Origin: an uncultured Bacilli bacterium
GTDB lineage: Bacteria; Bacillota_I; Bacilli_A; RF39; UBA660
Length of the DNA: 10,046 nt
NCBI GenBank assembly: GCA_947628075.1
Contig: CANQYF010000036.1
Location: 1-10,046 of the forward strand
Reading direction: 5' to 3'
In this document: one piece after another, positions 1-7,300 of the stretch
Position numbering within the stretch: the stretch's first letter is position 1
Layout of the letters: each line of letters starts with the position of its first letter
Notes under the pieces: model-generated
Seen by the model: only the letters and a program-made list of their open reading frames with translations
Database searches by the model: none
What the model was told of the DNA's origin: nothing
Translations under genes and position numbers: made by a program

Positions 1-95
1 TTAATTTTTATTTTCTTTTTCTCGATTTTATTTGTCTGTCAATTCTTTTTTTATATTTTTTTCATGTCTTTGTCTTGTTTTTCTATTTTACCTTA

Positions 96-124
96 TTTAC
101 AAATATAACTACATTTGATATAAT
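96..124 (+). promoter_or_regulatory. Extended -10 sigma-A-type promoter for the three-gene unknown operon
   Basis: TTTACA at 96-101, a 17-base spacer, and TATAAT at 119-124 preceded by TG at 116-117 (extended -10). The predicted start of transcription is near 131, which leaves a leader of only about 18-21 nt before the first gene. This is a pattern call only. Confidence 0.75.
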
Positions 125-148
125 TTAAATATAATAAGAGGGAGTGTT

Positions 149-1243
149 ATGATGAAAATGTTATCAGCGGAAATAACAAAATTATTAGATAAATTATATA
201 ATCTACGTAGTGAAGATAGTGTAATACTTTCTAAGATGGAAAAAGAAAAAGAAGTTGCAACCGAAACAAAAGATAGAACAACTACAGAAAAAGCAACTTT
301 ACAAGAAAAAATAGAAAGTCTAACTGAAGAAGGTAGAATCTTAGAACAAGAAGGGGAAAAATTAGTATCTGCTTTAAAAGGTATTAAAACTGAAGATTTT
401 AAGATTGTTTTAGATAAGTTAAAAATAGATTTTAATCCTAATAAATTAAGTGAAGAAGTAAATTTATTACTTCCAAAAACAATTTCTAAAGTAGAAGAGG
501 ATATTAAATTAGCTCAAGATGAACTTGTTAAAGTAGAAAGTGACATGAATACAGCAATTGCTACAATTGAAGAATTAGCAATTAGAAAAGATGAAGCTTT
601 AGCTAATCAAAGTAAATTAAATGAATATTTTGAATTAGCTTTAAATGGAAATATCAATATCACAAGAGATTCAATAACTTCTTTATTAGAAAAATTTGAT
701 TTTACTGAAGATGAGCAAAGAGAAACAGCTAAAATCTTAATGTTCCCTGAAGATGGTTTATATGACTATGATAATAAGATAAAAGAAGATAGCCAAGTTG
801 GAAAAAGTATTTCTGAGGTATTTGCTGAAGCTAAAGAAAATATAGATGAAGTTGAAGAGTTAGATCATGAAAAATCTTTAACTCCTAAAGAAGAATTAAT
901 TCAATTATTAACAAATTTAGGTTTTGATTATTTAGATTTTACAAATAACGATTTAGAAAAAGTTTTAGCAAATTATAGTGAAGAAATATTAGTAAATAAT
1001 GTTAATTTTGCTAAAGATAAAGGCTTAAAATTAGATATGTTTGTTGAAAATACGGAATTATTATATGATAAAGAATTTGAACAAAAAATTCAAAAATTAA
1101 TGGAAGTTGGTAAAGAAGCTTTAGATATTTACTTAAATCCAGAAATATTAATAAAATATAATAAAGATGATTTAGAAAATACGATTAATAATTTGAAAAA
1201 TAGTGGATTAGATCCAAAGAAAGTTCCATTGATTGCATATTAA
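149..1243 (+). CDS. Coiled-coil protein of unknown function with C-terminal helical repeats
   Basis: I do not recognise the family. The 364-residue product is highly charged and predicted to be almost all helical. Residues about 20-80 and 110-160 are Glu/Lys-rich with coiled-coil character. Residues 178-196 carry a motif (LLEKFDFTEDEQ) that recurs in the next two genes. Residues 246-364 look like stacked helix pairs with the recurring pattern N-[IV]-x-[FYN]-x-K-x-x-G-[LV]: NVNFAKDKGL at 284-293 and TINNLKNSGL at 345-354. The pattern recalls mTERF-type alpha-solenoid repeats, but I cannot claim homology. There is no signal peptide, membrane segment or catalytic motif, so it is probably cytoplasmic. 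Start: ATGATG at 149-154. The SD GGAG (141-144) is 4 nt from the first ATG and 7 nt from the second (152), so 152 may be the true start. It is the first gene of an operon; its TAA overlaps the SD of the next gene. Confidence 0.85.
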   Translation: MMKMLSAEITKLLDKLYNLRSEDSVILSKMEKEKEVATETKDRTTTEKATLQEKIESLTEEGRILEQEGEKLVSALKGIKTEDFKIVLDKLKIDFNPNKLSEEVNLLLPKTISKVEEDIKLAQDELVKVESDMNTAIATIEELAIRKDEALANQSKLNEYFELALNGNINITRDSITSLLEKFDFTEDEQRETAKILMFPEDGLYDYDNKIKEDSQVGKSISEVFAEAKENIDEVEELDHEKSLTPKEELIQLLTNLGFDYLDFTNNDLEKVLANYSEEILVNNVNFAKDKGLKLDMFVENTELLYDKEFEQKIQKLMEVGKEALDIYLNPEILIKYNKDDLENTINNLKNSGLDPKKVPLIAY

Positions 1244-1254
1244 GGAGGGATAAA

Positions 1255-1992
1255 ATGACTCTAAGAGAAAAGTTAGATTTATTAAATTTAAGTGAAGAAG
1301 AAAGAAAAAAAGCTGAGACAAAGTTTTTAGCATCATTAGAGTTTGTGAGTGGAGAAGAAATTAAAGATGTGTTAGATTTTTTAAACAGTAAAGGTATAAC
1401 TATAAATAAAGCAAGAGAGATAAAAGTTATAACTAATCCCGTAGATAAATTAGCTAAGAATATTGATTTTGTCGAAAATGTTAACGAACTTGGAGCTTAT
1501 AAAGAAGATCCAAATCGAATGAGCGGAAACGGATTAGATATATTTAAGAAAGTTAAGTATTGTACTTCAAATGGAATTCCTTATAAAAATGAAGATGGTA
1601 CATATAAACAATTATTATTTAATGAATCTTTATTCCAACAAGAAGTTTCACCAAATCCAGAAGTAGGAAATATTCCCAAAATAGAAGATTTGGCTGTACC
1701 GAATAATGAAGAGATAGTAACTTTTGAACCACCAGTTATAACTCCAACTGAAAACTTAAATGAAAATTTAAATGAACAATTAAAAGATGATAATGACATA
1801 TCTTTTGATAATTATATGAACGCTACTAATGATATGCAAGATATAGAGGCAAAGACAACTGATTTTACTAAAATAAGAGAAGATTTAGCAAAACAACTTG
1901 CTGAATTAGATAATTATAAAAATATGGGTTATGAGGAAATAAGCTTTGGCGATATTGAACCTGAAAGTTATGGAATGGGGAGAGCGGCATGA
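1255..1992 (+). CDS. Unknown protein: helical N-terminal domain, disordered linker, C-terminal helix
   Basis: I do not recognise this 245-residue protein. Residues 6-25 (LDLLNLSEEERKKA...) align by eye with the LEKFDFTEDEQ motif of the upstream gene. Residues 36-115 hold two helix-turn units: FLNSKGI at 42-48 with KNIDFVENVNELG at 68-80, and FKKVKYCTSNGIPYK at 97-111. These have the same spacing as repeats in both neighbours. Residues 131-200 are rich in Pro, Asn and Glu and probably disordered. They include a tandem 12-bp duplication at 1750-1773 that encodes ENLN twice. A helix at 203-222 precedes a Gly/Glu-rich tail. The start is firm: AAGGAGGG at 1242-1249 lies 5 nt upstream of the ATG, and this SD overlaps the stop codon of the previous gene. 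The stop TGA shares bases with the next ATG (ATGA), implying translational coupling. Confidence 0.85.
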   Translation: MTLREKLDLLNLSEEERKKAETKFLASLEFVSGEEIKDVLDFLNSKGITINKAREIKVITNPVDKLAKNIDFVENVNELGAYKEDPNRMSGNGLDIFKKVKYCTSNGIPYKNEDGTYKQLLFNESLFQQEVSPNPEVGNIPKIEDLAVPNNEEIVTFEPPVITPTENLNENLNEQLKDDNDISFDNYMNATNDMQDIEAKTTDFTKIREDLAKQLAELDNYKNMGYEEISFGDIEPESYGMGRAA

Positions 1993-2276
1993 AATTTTTA
2001 GAAAAATATGATTTTACTAAAGAAGAAATAGCACAATTTTTAAATAACTCACCAAAAAAATTAATAGATGCGACTAAGAAAAGTAAGAAGCTTGTTTGTG
2101 CTAATATTGAATATTTAAAAGATTTAGGAGTAACAAATTATCAACAAATATTTTTAGAATATTACGATATGTTTTTAATGGATCATAGTAATTTTGTTGA
2201 AGTATTTTCTAAATATGAACCAGAAGATTTAGTCGAAAAATTGAAAAAGAATATTAAAATTGTTGAATATTTATAA
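1989..2276 (+). CDS. Small helical protein related to its two upstream neighbours
   Basis: A 95-residue protein of unknown function, predicted all-helical. It opens with FLEKYDFTKEEIAQFL (residues 3-18), which closely matches LLEKFDFTEDEQ in the first gene of the operon. It continues with NSPKKL...ANIEYLKDLGV (20-48), matching the N-[IV]-x-[FY]-x-K-x-x-G-[LV] unit found in both neighbours. It has one or two such units and no coiled coil, so it resembles the C-terminal repeat region of the first gene standing alone. The start ATG overlaps the previous stop (ATGA, 1989-1992), with GGGGAG at 1977-1982 as SD. It is the last gene of the unit, with a terminator beginning at its stop codon. No enzymatic or DNA-binding motif is visible. 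Confidence 0.82.
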   Translation: MKFLEKYDFTKEEIAQFLNNSPKKLIDATKKSKKLVCANIEYLKDLGVTNYQQIFLEYYDMFLMDHSNFVEVFSKYEPEDLVEKLKKNIKIVEYL

Positions 2277-2300
2277 GATGCATAAGAGCATCTTTTTTTT
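2275..2300 (+). terminator. Intrinsic terminator of the three-gene operon
   Basis: GATGC (2277-2281), a 6-nt loop, GCATC (2288-2292), then eight T (2293-2300). The stem gains two A-T pairs from the stop codon bases. It is short but well formed and sits immediately after the last gene. Confidence 0.8.
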
Positions 2301-2312
2301 AATAATCATTTA

Positions 2313-2342
2313 TTTACTAATAAGTTATATAAGTGTTATAAT
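2313..2342 (+). promoter_or_regulatory. Promoter of the GH25 lipoprotein gene
   Basis: TTTACT at 2313-2318, an 18-base spacer, and TATAAT at 2337-2342 with TG at 2334-2335 (extended -10). Transcription would start near 2349, leaving only about 10 nt before the ATG at 2360. The leader holds no AGGAGG; GTGAT at 2349-2353 could pair with the 3' end of 16S rRNA in the downstream half of the SD complement. Confidence 0.65.
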
Positions 2343-2359
2343 AAATATGTGATGAAAAT

Positions 2360-3550
2360 ATGAAGTATATATTATTAATTATAATGAGTTTATTTTTAAC
2401 TGGTTGTGGTAATGATAAAATTTATGAAGATAAAACCACAAATAATATTAAACAGATAGCCACAAATGTTGAAGTTTATACAGATATAAATGCTAATGAT
2501 ATTATTGATATTATTAATCCAGAAGTAAAATTAGAAGATAATTATAAAATTGATACTACTAAGTTGGGAACGCAAGAAATTGCCGTTACCTATAAAATAG
2601 GAAAGAAAAAATACGTATCTAAATATAAGATAAATGTTGTGGATACAACACCCCCTTTAGTTTTTAGTGGTACATCTAAAACAGTTAATATTAATTATGA
2701 AGGAGAAGCCTGTAATTTAATTTCATATGGTGATAATTATACTGGTGATATTAAATGTGTAATTGAAGGAAAATATGATTTTAAAAAAGAAGGAACTTAT
2801 AATTTAGTATATAAATTAAGTGATAGTAGTAATAATACTAAGACAGTAAATGTTAAATTAACGGTAAGAAAGCCAGTTACTAGTAGTGGTAATTCAACTA
2901 CCCCAAGTACACATGATGTCAAAGAATTTAGCGACATTTTAAAGGATTATAAAGATATCAATAATGAAATTGGGATAGATGTTTCTAAATGGCAAGGCGA
3001 TATTGATTTTGAAAAAGTAAAAAAAGCCGGAGCAACTTTTGTTATGATTAGAATAGGAGTTGAAGGCTCATCTACAAGAAAAATAACAATTGATGAATAT
3101 TATAAGGAAAATATAAAAAAGGCAAAAGCGGCAGGTTTAAAAGTAGGGGTTTATCTTTATAGTATTGCTACAGATAAAAAGAGTGCTTTAGAACAAGCTA
3201 ATTGGGTTATTGATACTTTAGACGGCGCCAATTTAGATTTACCAATTGTTTTTGACTGGGAAAGTTGGTCTAATTGGAATAATTATAAAATTAGTTTTTA
3301 TGAAATAAACGATATTGCGAATACATTTATTGATGCAGTCCAAAATAAAGGCTATGATGGCATGCTTTATGGTAGTAAATATTATTTAGAAACAATATGG
3401 ACATATAAAAATGATTATCCAATTTGGCTTGCCCATTATACTAAAAAAACAAATTATGAAGGAAAGTATTTATTATGGCAACTTTGTAATAATGGTCATA
3501 TTGATGGTATTAATGGTGATGTCGATGTTGATATCTTATATACTAATTAA
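2360..3550 (+). CDS. Lipoprotein with Ig-like domains and GH25 lysozyme (muramidase) domain
   Basis: Predicted extracytoplasmic lipoprotein of 396 residues that hydrolyses the MurNAc-GlcNAc bond of peptidoglycan. Residues 1-16 are a lipoprotein signal peptide with lipobox LTGC, so Cys16 would be lipidated and anchor the protein to the outer face of the membrane. Residues about 36-94 and 95-170 are two Ig-like modules. The second has the DTTPP start (95-99) and the GTYN...D-x-x-x-N finish typical of DUF5011-type bacterial Ig domains, plus Cys118 and Cys133 that could form a disulfide. A Ser/Thr-rich linker (172-185) leads to the GH25 domain (204-394), with GIDVSKWQG at 205-213, FDWE at 298-301 (Asp299 and Glu301, expected catalytic pair) and WQL...DGINGDVD at 373-389. 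The catalytic residues appear intact. The gene has its own promoter and terminator, so it is monocistronic. Likely role: cell-wall remodelling or turnover; defence against competitors is an alternative. Confidence 0.93.
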   Translation: MKYILLIIMSLFLTGCGNDKIYEDKTTNNIKQIATNVEVYTDINANDIIDIINPEVKLEDNYKIDTTKLGTQEIAVTYKIGKKKYVSKYKINVVDTTPPLVFSGTSKTVNINYEGEACNLISYGDNYTGDIKCVIEGKYDFKKEGTYNLVYKLSDSSNNTKTVNVKLTVRKPVTSSGNSTTPSTHDVKEFSDILKDYKDINNEIGIDVSKWQGDIDFEKVKKAGATFVMIRIGVEGSSTRKITIDEYYKENIKKAKAAGLKVGVYLYSIATDKKSALEQANWVIDTLDGANLDLPIVFDWESWSNWNNYKISFYEINDIANTFIDAVQNKGYDGMLYGSKYYLETIWTYKNDYPIWLAHYTKKTNYEGKYLLWQLCNNGHIDGINGDVDVDILYTN

Positions 3551-3577
3551 CAACAATATAAATTATTGTTGTTTTTT
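3549..3577 (+). terminator. Intrinsic terminator of the GH25 lipoprotein gene
   Basis: A 10-bp AT-rich stem (3549-3558 with 3564-3573, AACAACAATA/TATTGTTGTT) with a 5-nt loop runs directly into TTTTTT (3572-3577). The stem uses two bases of the stop codon. Confidence 0.82.
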
Positions 3578-3598
3578 GTCAATAAATTATCAATTTAA

Positions 3599-3627
3599 TT
3601 TATAAAGAATAAATAGTTTGTTATAAT
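3599..3627 (+). promoter_or_regulatory. Promoter of the zinc dehydrogenase gene
   Basis: TTTATA at 3599-3604, a 17-base spacer, and TATAAT at 3622-3627 with TG at 3619-3620. The predicted start near 3634 falls on the first base of the SD AGGAGG (3634-3639), so the leader would be about 11 nt. Confidence 0.65.
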
Positions 3628-3644
3628 AATTGTAGGAGGATATA

Positions 3645-4658
3645 ATGAAAAGTGTAGCAATAAAAGATAAAAAACAATTTGAAATAAAAGAAATAGAAGA
3701 GCCAGTTAAAGAAGAAGGCAAAGTTTTAATTGATGTTCAAAAAACTGGTATATGTGGTTCCGATATCCATTATTGGGATTTAGGAATGCCAGTTGGATTA
3801 GTCATGGGACATGAATATAGTGGTAAAGTTTTAGATAACGGTGGTAGAGTAGATTTACAAAAAGGTGATAGGGTAACCGCTTTACCAATTTCTCCTTGTG
3901 GTAAATGTGAAGCCTGTTTAAGAGGCGATATCCACTATTGTAAGGAAACATGGGCACATGCTAGTGGTTTGTCACTTGATAACCCAGGTGGCCTTGCTCC
4001 CATGTTAAAAGTAAGAAGCGATATGGTTTTCAAATTACCAGATAATATGAGTGATGAAGAAGGGGCATTAGTAGAACCAACTGCAGTAGGTTATCATGCC
4101 GTTAATTTAGCTCACCTTCAAGTTGGAGATGAAGTTCTAGTTGTTGGTGGCGGTATAATTGGTTTAATGTGTGCGTTGTTTGCTAAAAAAAGTGGTGCTA
4201 GTAAAGTTGTTGTTTCTGAAACTAATGAAAAAAGAGGTCAAAAAGCAGTTCAATTAGGAGTTGCTGATGAATGGATTAATGCCAAAGATGAAGAAGTAAT
4301 GAAAAATTATGATTCAAAATTTGATAAAGTTTTAGAATGTTGTGGTAATGCGCCAGCTGTTAACAGTGCTATGAATTTAGTTAAACCAGGTGGAATAGTA
4401 GTATTAGTTGGTGTTTCAATGTTACCTATTAACTTTATGAGTATGCAAGCAGTAATGAAAGAAATAACACTAGTGGGAGCTATTGCTTATAAAAAAGATG
4501 AATTTGCTAAATGTATTAATATGATTGCTAATAAAGAAATCGATGTTTTAAAATTTGTTTCTAAAACTATTACTTTAGAAGAAGTACAAGAGGCATATGA
4601 AGAGTTATCAAGTGGTGAATCAAATGCCATTAAGATCTTAGTAGATCCTAAAAAATAA
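3645..4658 (+). CDS. Zinc-dependent medium-chain alcohol/polyol dehydrogenase
   Basis: Cytoplasmic NAD(P)-dependent dehydrogenase of the MDR superfamily, 337 residues, a usual length. The catalytic-zinc ligands are Cys37 (GICGSD, 35-40), His56-Glu57 (GHE) and probably Glu144 (VEP). The structural zinc loop is complete: Cys85, Cys88, Cys91 and Cys99. The Rossmann fold starts at VVGGGIIG (166-173). The acidic residue after the second strand (Glu192, in VVVSETN) favours NAD over NADP. The overall pattern is closest to the sorbitol/L-iditol, threonine and 2,3-butanediol dehydrogenase branch. The substrate cannot be read from the sequence, so no gene symbol is given. AGGAGG lies 5 nt before the ATG. 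It is a single-gene unit between its own promoter and terminator, and no sugar-transport neighbour hints at a substrate. Confidence 0.92.
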   Translation: MKSVAIKDKKQFEIKEIEEPVKEEGKVLIDVQKTGICGSDIHYWDLGMPVGLVMGHEYSGKVLDNGGRVDLQKGDRVTALPISPCGKCEACLRGDIHYCKETWAHASGLSLDNPGGLAPMLKVRSDMVFKLPDNMSDEEGALVEPTAVGYHAVNLAHLQVGDEVLVVGGGIIGLMCALFAKKSGASKVVVSETNEKRGQKAVQLGVADEWINAKDEEVMKNYDSKFDKVLECCGNAPAVNSAMNLVKPGGIVVLVGVSMLPINFMSMQAVMKEITLVGAIAYKKDEFAKCINMIANKEIDVLKFVSKTITLEEVQEAYEELSSGESNAIKILVDPKK

Positions 4659-4679
4659 AAAAATTTAAAAAAATAAAAG

Positions 4680-4709
4680 TTCACTTAGTTATTTAAGTGA
4701 ATTTTTTTT
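4680..4709 (+). terminator. Intrinsic terminator after the zinc dehydrogenase gene
   Basis: TTCACTTA (4680-4687), a 6-nt loop, TAAGTGAA (4694-4701), then eight T (4702-4709). An A-rich tract lies upstream (4656-4678), so the hairpin could also stop transcription on the minus strand, but no minus-strand gene is nearby. Confidence 0.88.
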
Positions 4710-4738
4710 AACCAAAAAATAAAATAGACAACTTAAAC

Positions 4739-4767
4739 TAGACTAACTAAGTATTTTTTTATATAAT
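4739..4767 (+). promoter_or_regulatory. Promoter of proS-fic
   Basis: TAGACT at 4739-4744 (four of six consensus -35 bases), a 17-base spacer, and TATAAT at 4762-4767. Transcription would start near 4774, about 18 nt before the ATG. This leaves no room for a T-box leader, so proS is not under T-box control here. Confidence 0.6.
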
Positions 4768-4791
4768 TATTTGTAGAAAAGAGGGCATAGC

Positions 4792-6480
4792 ATGAAATTA
4801 AAAGGAAGTTATTTTTATACATTAAGAGAAGATGCCAAAGACGAAGAAAGTATAAGTGGAAATTTATTAGTACGAGCAGGAATGATTAAAAAAGTTGGTG
4901 CTGGTATTTATATGTATTTACCTTTAGGTTTAAAAGTCCTAGAAAAAATAAAAAAAATAGTTAAAGAAGAAATGGATAAAGCAGGAGCTGAAGAATTATT
5001 AATGCCTAGTTTAATTCCTCAAGAATATTATGAAGCTTGTGGCAGAATTAAATCACTTGGTGATAGTATGTTTAAATTAGAAGATCGCTATAATAAACCA
5101 TATGCTTTAGGACCAACTCATGAAGAATTATTTACTTATGCCGCTAAAAATGTGATTAAAAGTTATAAAGATATGCCTTTTACTATTTATCAACAAGCCG
5201 ATAAATTTCGTGATGAACCACGACCAAGATATGGACTTATTAGGGTAAGAGAGTTTATTATGAAAGATGCTTATTCATTTGATAAAGATGAAGAAGGATT
5301 GGATAAATCTTATCAAACAATGCGTAATGCTTACAATAATATTTTTGATCGCATGAAAATAAATTATAAAATAGTTAAAGCTGATACAGGTGTAATGGGA
5401 GGTTCTTTATCAGAAGAATATCAAGCTGTTACTGATATCGGTGAAGATATATTAGTATTATGTGATCATTGTGATTATGCCTCTAATATAGAAGTATCTG
5501 AGGTTATAAGTAAAGATGAAGAAAAAACTAAAGATCTAGCTTTAGAATTAGTCGAAACACCAGATAAAGAATCGATTGAAGATGTTTGTACTTATTTAAA
5601 TATAGACGTAAAAGATTCTGTTAAAGCTTTACTTATGAGAGCAGATGATGAATTAGTTATTTTCTTTATAAGAGGAAATAGAGAGCTTAATCTAGTTAAA
5701 GCATGTAAGTTACTAGGAGTTTCCGAAATAAATTTTGCCGATGATGAATTAATTGCCACTAGTAATGCTGTTCCAGGATATACAGGTCCAATTAATTTAA
5801 ATGCTAAAATAGTAATTGACCGTGAAATACTTACTATGCATAACTTCTGTTGTGGCGCTAATAAAAAAGGACATCACTATAAAAATGCTAATGTTAAAGA
5901 TTTTAAATACGATGTAGTTGGAGATATTGTTAATGTTAAAGAAGGGGATATTTGTCCAGTTTGTGGTGGTACACTTTATTTTAAAAAAGGAATTGAAATA
6001 GGTAATATATTTAAACTTGGAACTAAATATTCCGAAAAGTTAGGTTTAACTTATTTAGATGAAAACAATAAATCGATGCCAGTTGTAATGGGTAGTTATG
6101 GTATTGGTGCTGGTCGGATTTTGGCTTCTATAATTGAACAAAATAATGATGAAAATGGAATGATTTTACCCCTTTCAGTTGCACCATATCAAGTATGTAT
6201 TGTTATTGTAGATACTAAAGATGATAAACAAATGGAAGAAGCAAATAGAATATATGAGGATTTAACTAGTAAAGGTATTGAAGTCTTACTTGATAATCGT
6301 GATGAACGTGTTGGAGTTAAATTTAAGGATATGGATTTAATTGGTATACCTTTAAGAATAACTGTTGGTAAGAAAATAATTGATAATACAGTAGAAGTTA
6401 AACCAAGAAGAGAAAAAGAATTCCAAGAAATTAATTTAGCTGAATTAGATAATTATATTACTGATTTTCTAAATAAATAA
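4792..6480 (+). CDS. proS: Prolyl-tRNA synthetase (bacterial type, with editing domain)
   Basis: Charges tRNA-Pro with proline in the cytoplasm. At 562 residues it has the usual length of the bacterial long form. The class II core shows GPTHEE (108-113, proline-binding Thr109/Glu111), motif 2 FRDEPRPRYGLIRVREF (139-155) and motif 3 GSYGIGAGR (434-442). Between motifs 2 and 3 lies the INS editing domain (about 224-395), which clears mischarged Ala-tRNA-Pro. Lys278 sits where the catalytic lysine of E. coli ProRS (Lys279) is expected, and PGYTGP (328-333) matches its conserved glycine loop, so editing should be active. CDHC (224-227) and CPVC (388-391) flank the domain and may bind zinc. The anticodon-binding domain occupies about 464-562. 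GAGGG at 4781-4785 lies 6 nt before the ATG. The fic gene follows after 15 nt and is probably co-transcribed. Confidence 0.97.
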   Translation: MKLKGSYFYTLREDAKDEESISGNLLVRAGMIKKVGAGIYMYLPLGLKVLEKIKKIVKEEMDKAGAEELLMPSLIPQEYYEACGRIKSLGDSMFKLEDRYNKPYALGPTHEELFTYAAKNVIKSYKDMPFTIYQQADKFRDEPRPRYGLIRVREFIMKDAYSFDKDEEGLDKSYQTMRNAYNNIFDRMKINYKIVKADTGVMGGSLSEEYQAVTDIGEDILVLCDHCDYASNIEVSEVISKDEEKTKDLALELVETPDKESIEDVCTYLNIDVKDSVKALLMRADDELVIFFIRGNRELNLVKACKLLGVSEINFADDELIATSNAVPGYTGPINLNAKIVIDREILTMHNFCCGANKKGHHYKNANVKDFKYDVVGDIVNVKEGDICPVCGGTLYFKKGIEIGNIFKLGTKYSEKLGLTYLDENNKSMPVVMGSYGIGAGRILASIIEQNNDENGMILPLSVAPYQVCIVIVDTKDDKQMEEANRIYEDLTSKGIEVLLDNRDERVGVKFKDMDLIGIPLRITVGKKIIDNTVEVKPRREKEFQEINLAELDNYITDFLNK

Positions 6481-6495
6481 TGAAAAGGAGATAAA

Positions 6496-7227
6496 ATGGA
6501 TATTAGTAAAATAAAAAAGGCGTTAATAGAACAAAAAAATATGAATTTATCCGGTAATTTATACCATAAAACTCAATTAGATTTTGCTTATAATACTAAT
6601 CATATTGAAGGCTCTACTATTACATCAGAAGAAACTGCTAGTATTTATGATACAGGTACTATACTAACAACTAAAGATAAAATTATAGTATTGAAAGATG
6701 CTACGGAAATTAAAAATCATTTTACGTTGTTTAAATTTATGTTAGATACAATTGATGATAAAATGACTGAAGATATGATTAAAAAATTTCATTTTATTTT
6801 AAAGAATGGTACTTTAACTGATAGTGAAAAAGAATGGTTTAATGTTGGTGAATATAAATCTAAAAAAAATTTTGTCGGTAGTATTTCAACTACGTTGCCT
6901 AAAGATGTAGCCAAAGATATGAAAAATTTATTGGATTGGTATGATAAAATACCAAAAAAATCTCTTGAAGATATAATAGAATTTCATGTAAGATTTGAGA
7001 GTATTCATCCATTTCAAGATGGCAATGGTCGGGTGGGAAGAATGATTATATTTAGAGAATGTTTATATAACAATATAATGCCATTTTACATTGAAGATAG
7101 AAATAAAGAATTTTATATTAGAGGTATAAAGGAATATCAATTAAATAATGAAAAAGGTTATTTAATTGATACTTGTTTAAATAGTCAAGATAATTATGAA
7201 AAATTAGTAAAATATTTTTTAGAATAA
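6496..7227 (+). CDS. Fic-family protein (putative AMP-transferase) with class II inhibitory motif
   Basis: Fic enzymes usually transfer AMP from ATP to a hydroxyl side chain of a target protein; the target here is unknown. The 243-residue product has a complete active-site motif HPFQDGNGRVGR (171-182): the catalytic base His171, the metal-binding Asp175, the phosphate-binding GNGR, and Arg182. Near the N-terminus, TNHIEG (34-39) fits the inhibitory motif [S/T]xxxE[G/N]. Its Glu38 would block ATP in the resting state. This makes it a class II, self-inhibited Fic protein, with no separate antitoxin needed. The flap region precedes the motif at about 118-135. No extra DNA-binding or membrane domain is visible. 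AAGGAG (6485-6490) is 5 nt before the ATG. It lies 15 nt after proS, with no promoter or terminator between them. The first terminator downstream is the one at 7301-7332. Confidence 0.93.
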   Translation: MDISKIKKALIEQKNMNLSGNLYHKTQLDFAYNTNHIEGSTITSEETASIYDTGTILTTKDKIIVLKDATEIKNHFTLFKFMLDTIDDKMTEDMIKKFHFILKNGTLTDSEKEWFNVGEYKSKKNFVGSISTTLPKDVAKDMKNLLDWYDKIPKKSLEDIIEFHVRFESIHPFQDGNGRVGRMIIFRECLYNNIMPFYIEDRNKEFYIRGIKEYQLNNEKGYLIDTCLNSQDNYEKLVKYFLE

Positions 7228-7229
7228 GG

Positions 7230-7258
7230 TTGTATATTTTTACAAACACGATTATAAT
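7230..7258 (+). promoter_or_regulatory. Putative promoter of the small plus-strand RNA
   Basis: TTGTAT at 7230-7235 (weak -35), a 17-base spacer, and consensus TATAAT at 7253-7258. The predicted start is near 7265. The -35 is only half matched, so the call rests on the perfect -10, the correct spacing, and the terminator 65 nt downstream. Confidence 0.5.
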
Positions 7259-7270
7259 ATAAATAGAAGT

Positions 7271-7292
7271 GTTACCGAGTTAGGTAGCACCG
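7271..7292 (+). repeat. Left copy of an imperfect inverted repeat flanking the toxin locus
   Basis: GTTACCGAGTTAGGTAGCACCG matches the minus strand of 7470-7491 (GTTACCGGTTAGTAGCGCCG) with two single-base gaps and one mismatch. Each copy would lie at the 5' end of one of the two convergent transcripts. A direct repeat, GGCGCTAC, is also present (7299-7306 and 7473-7480). Confidence 0.65.
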
Positions 7293-7300
7293 AAGTTTGG

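Noticed and set aside
1..95. Possible minus-strand gene end or minus-strand promoter (TTGACA at 43-38 on the minus strand) in the T-rich left edge
   Set aside because: The only open stretch on the minus strand is about 19 codons with no start codon, and no -10 lies at the right distance from TTGACA.
1581..1799. 72-codon ORF on the minus strand inside the second unknown gene
   Set aside because: No RBS; it lies wholly opposite a well-supported operon gene, and its Ser/Phe-rich product mirrors the Glu/Lys/Asn codons of the plus strand.
3411..3605. 64-codon plus-strand ORF overlapping the end of the GH25 gene
   Set aside because: Out of frame with a clear catalytic domain; it runs through the terminator and has no RBS.
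4487..4684. 65-codon minus-strand ORF under the dehydrogenase gene
   Set aside because: Antisense shadow of conserved coding sequence; no RBS or promoter.
4710..4791. T-box leader upstream of proS
   Set aside because: Only about 18 nt lie between the predicted start and the ATG, and no T-box sequence or antiterminator is present.
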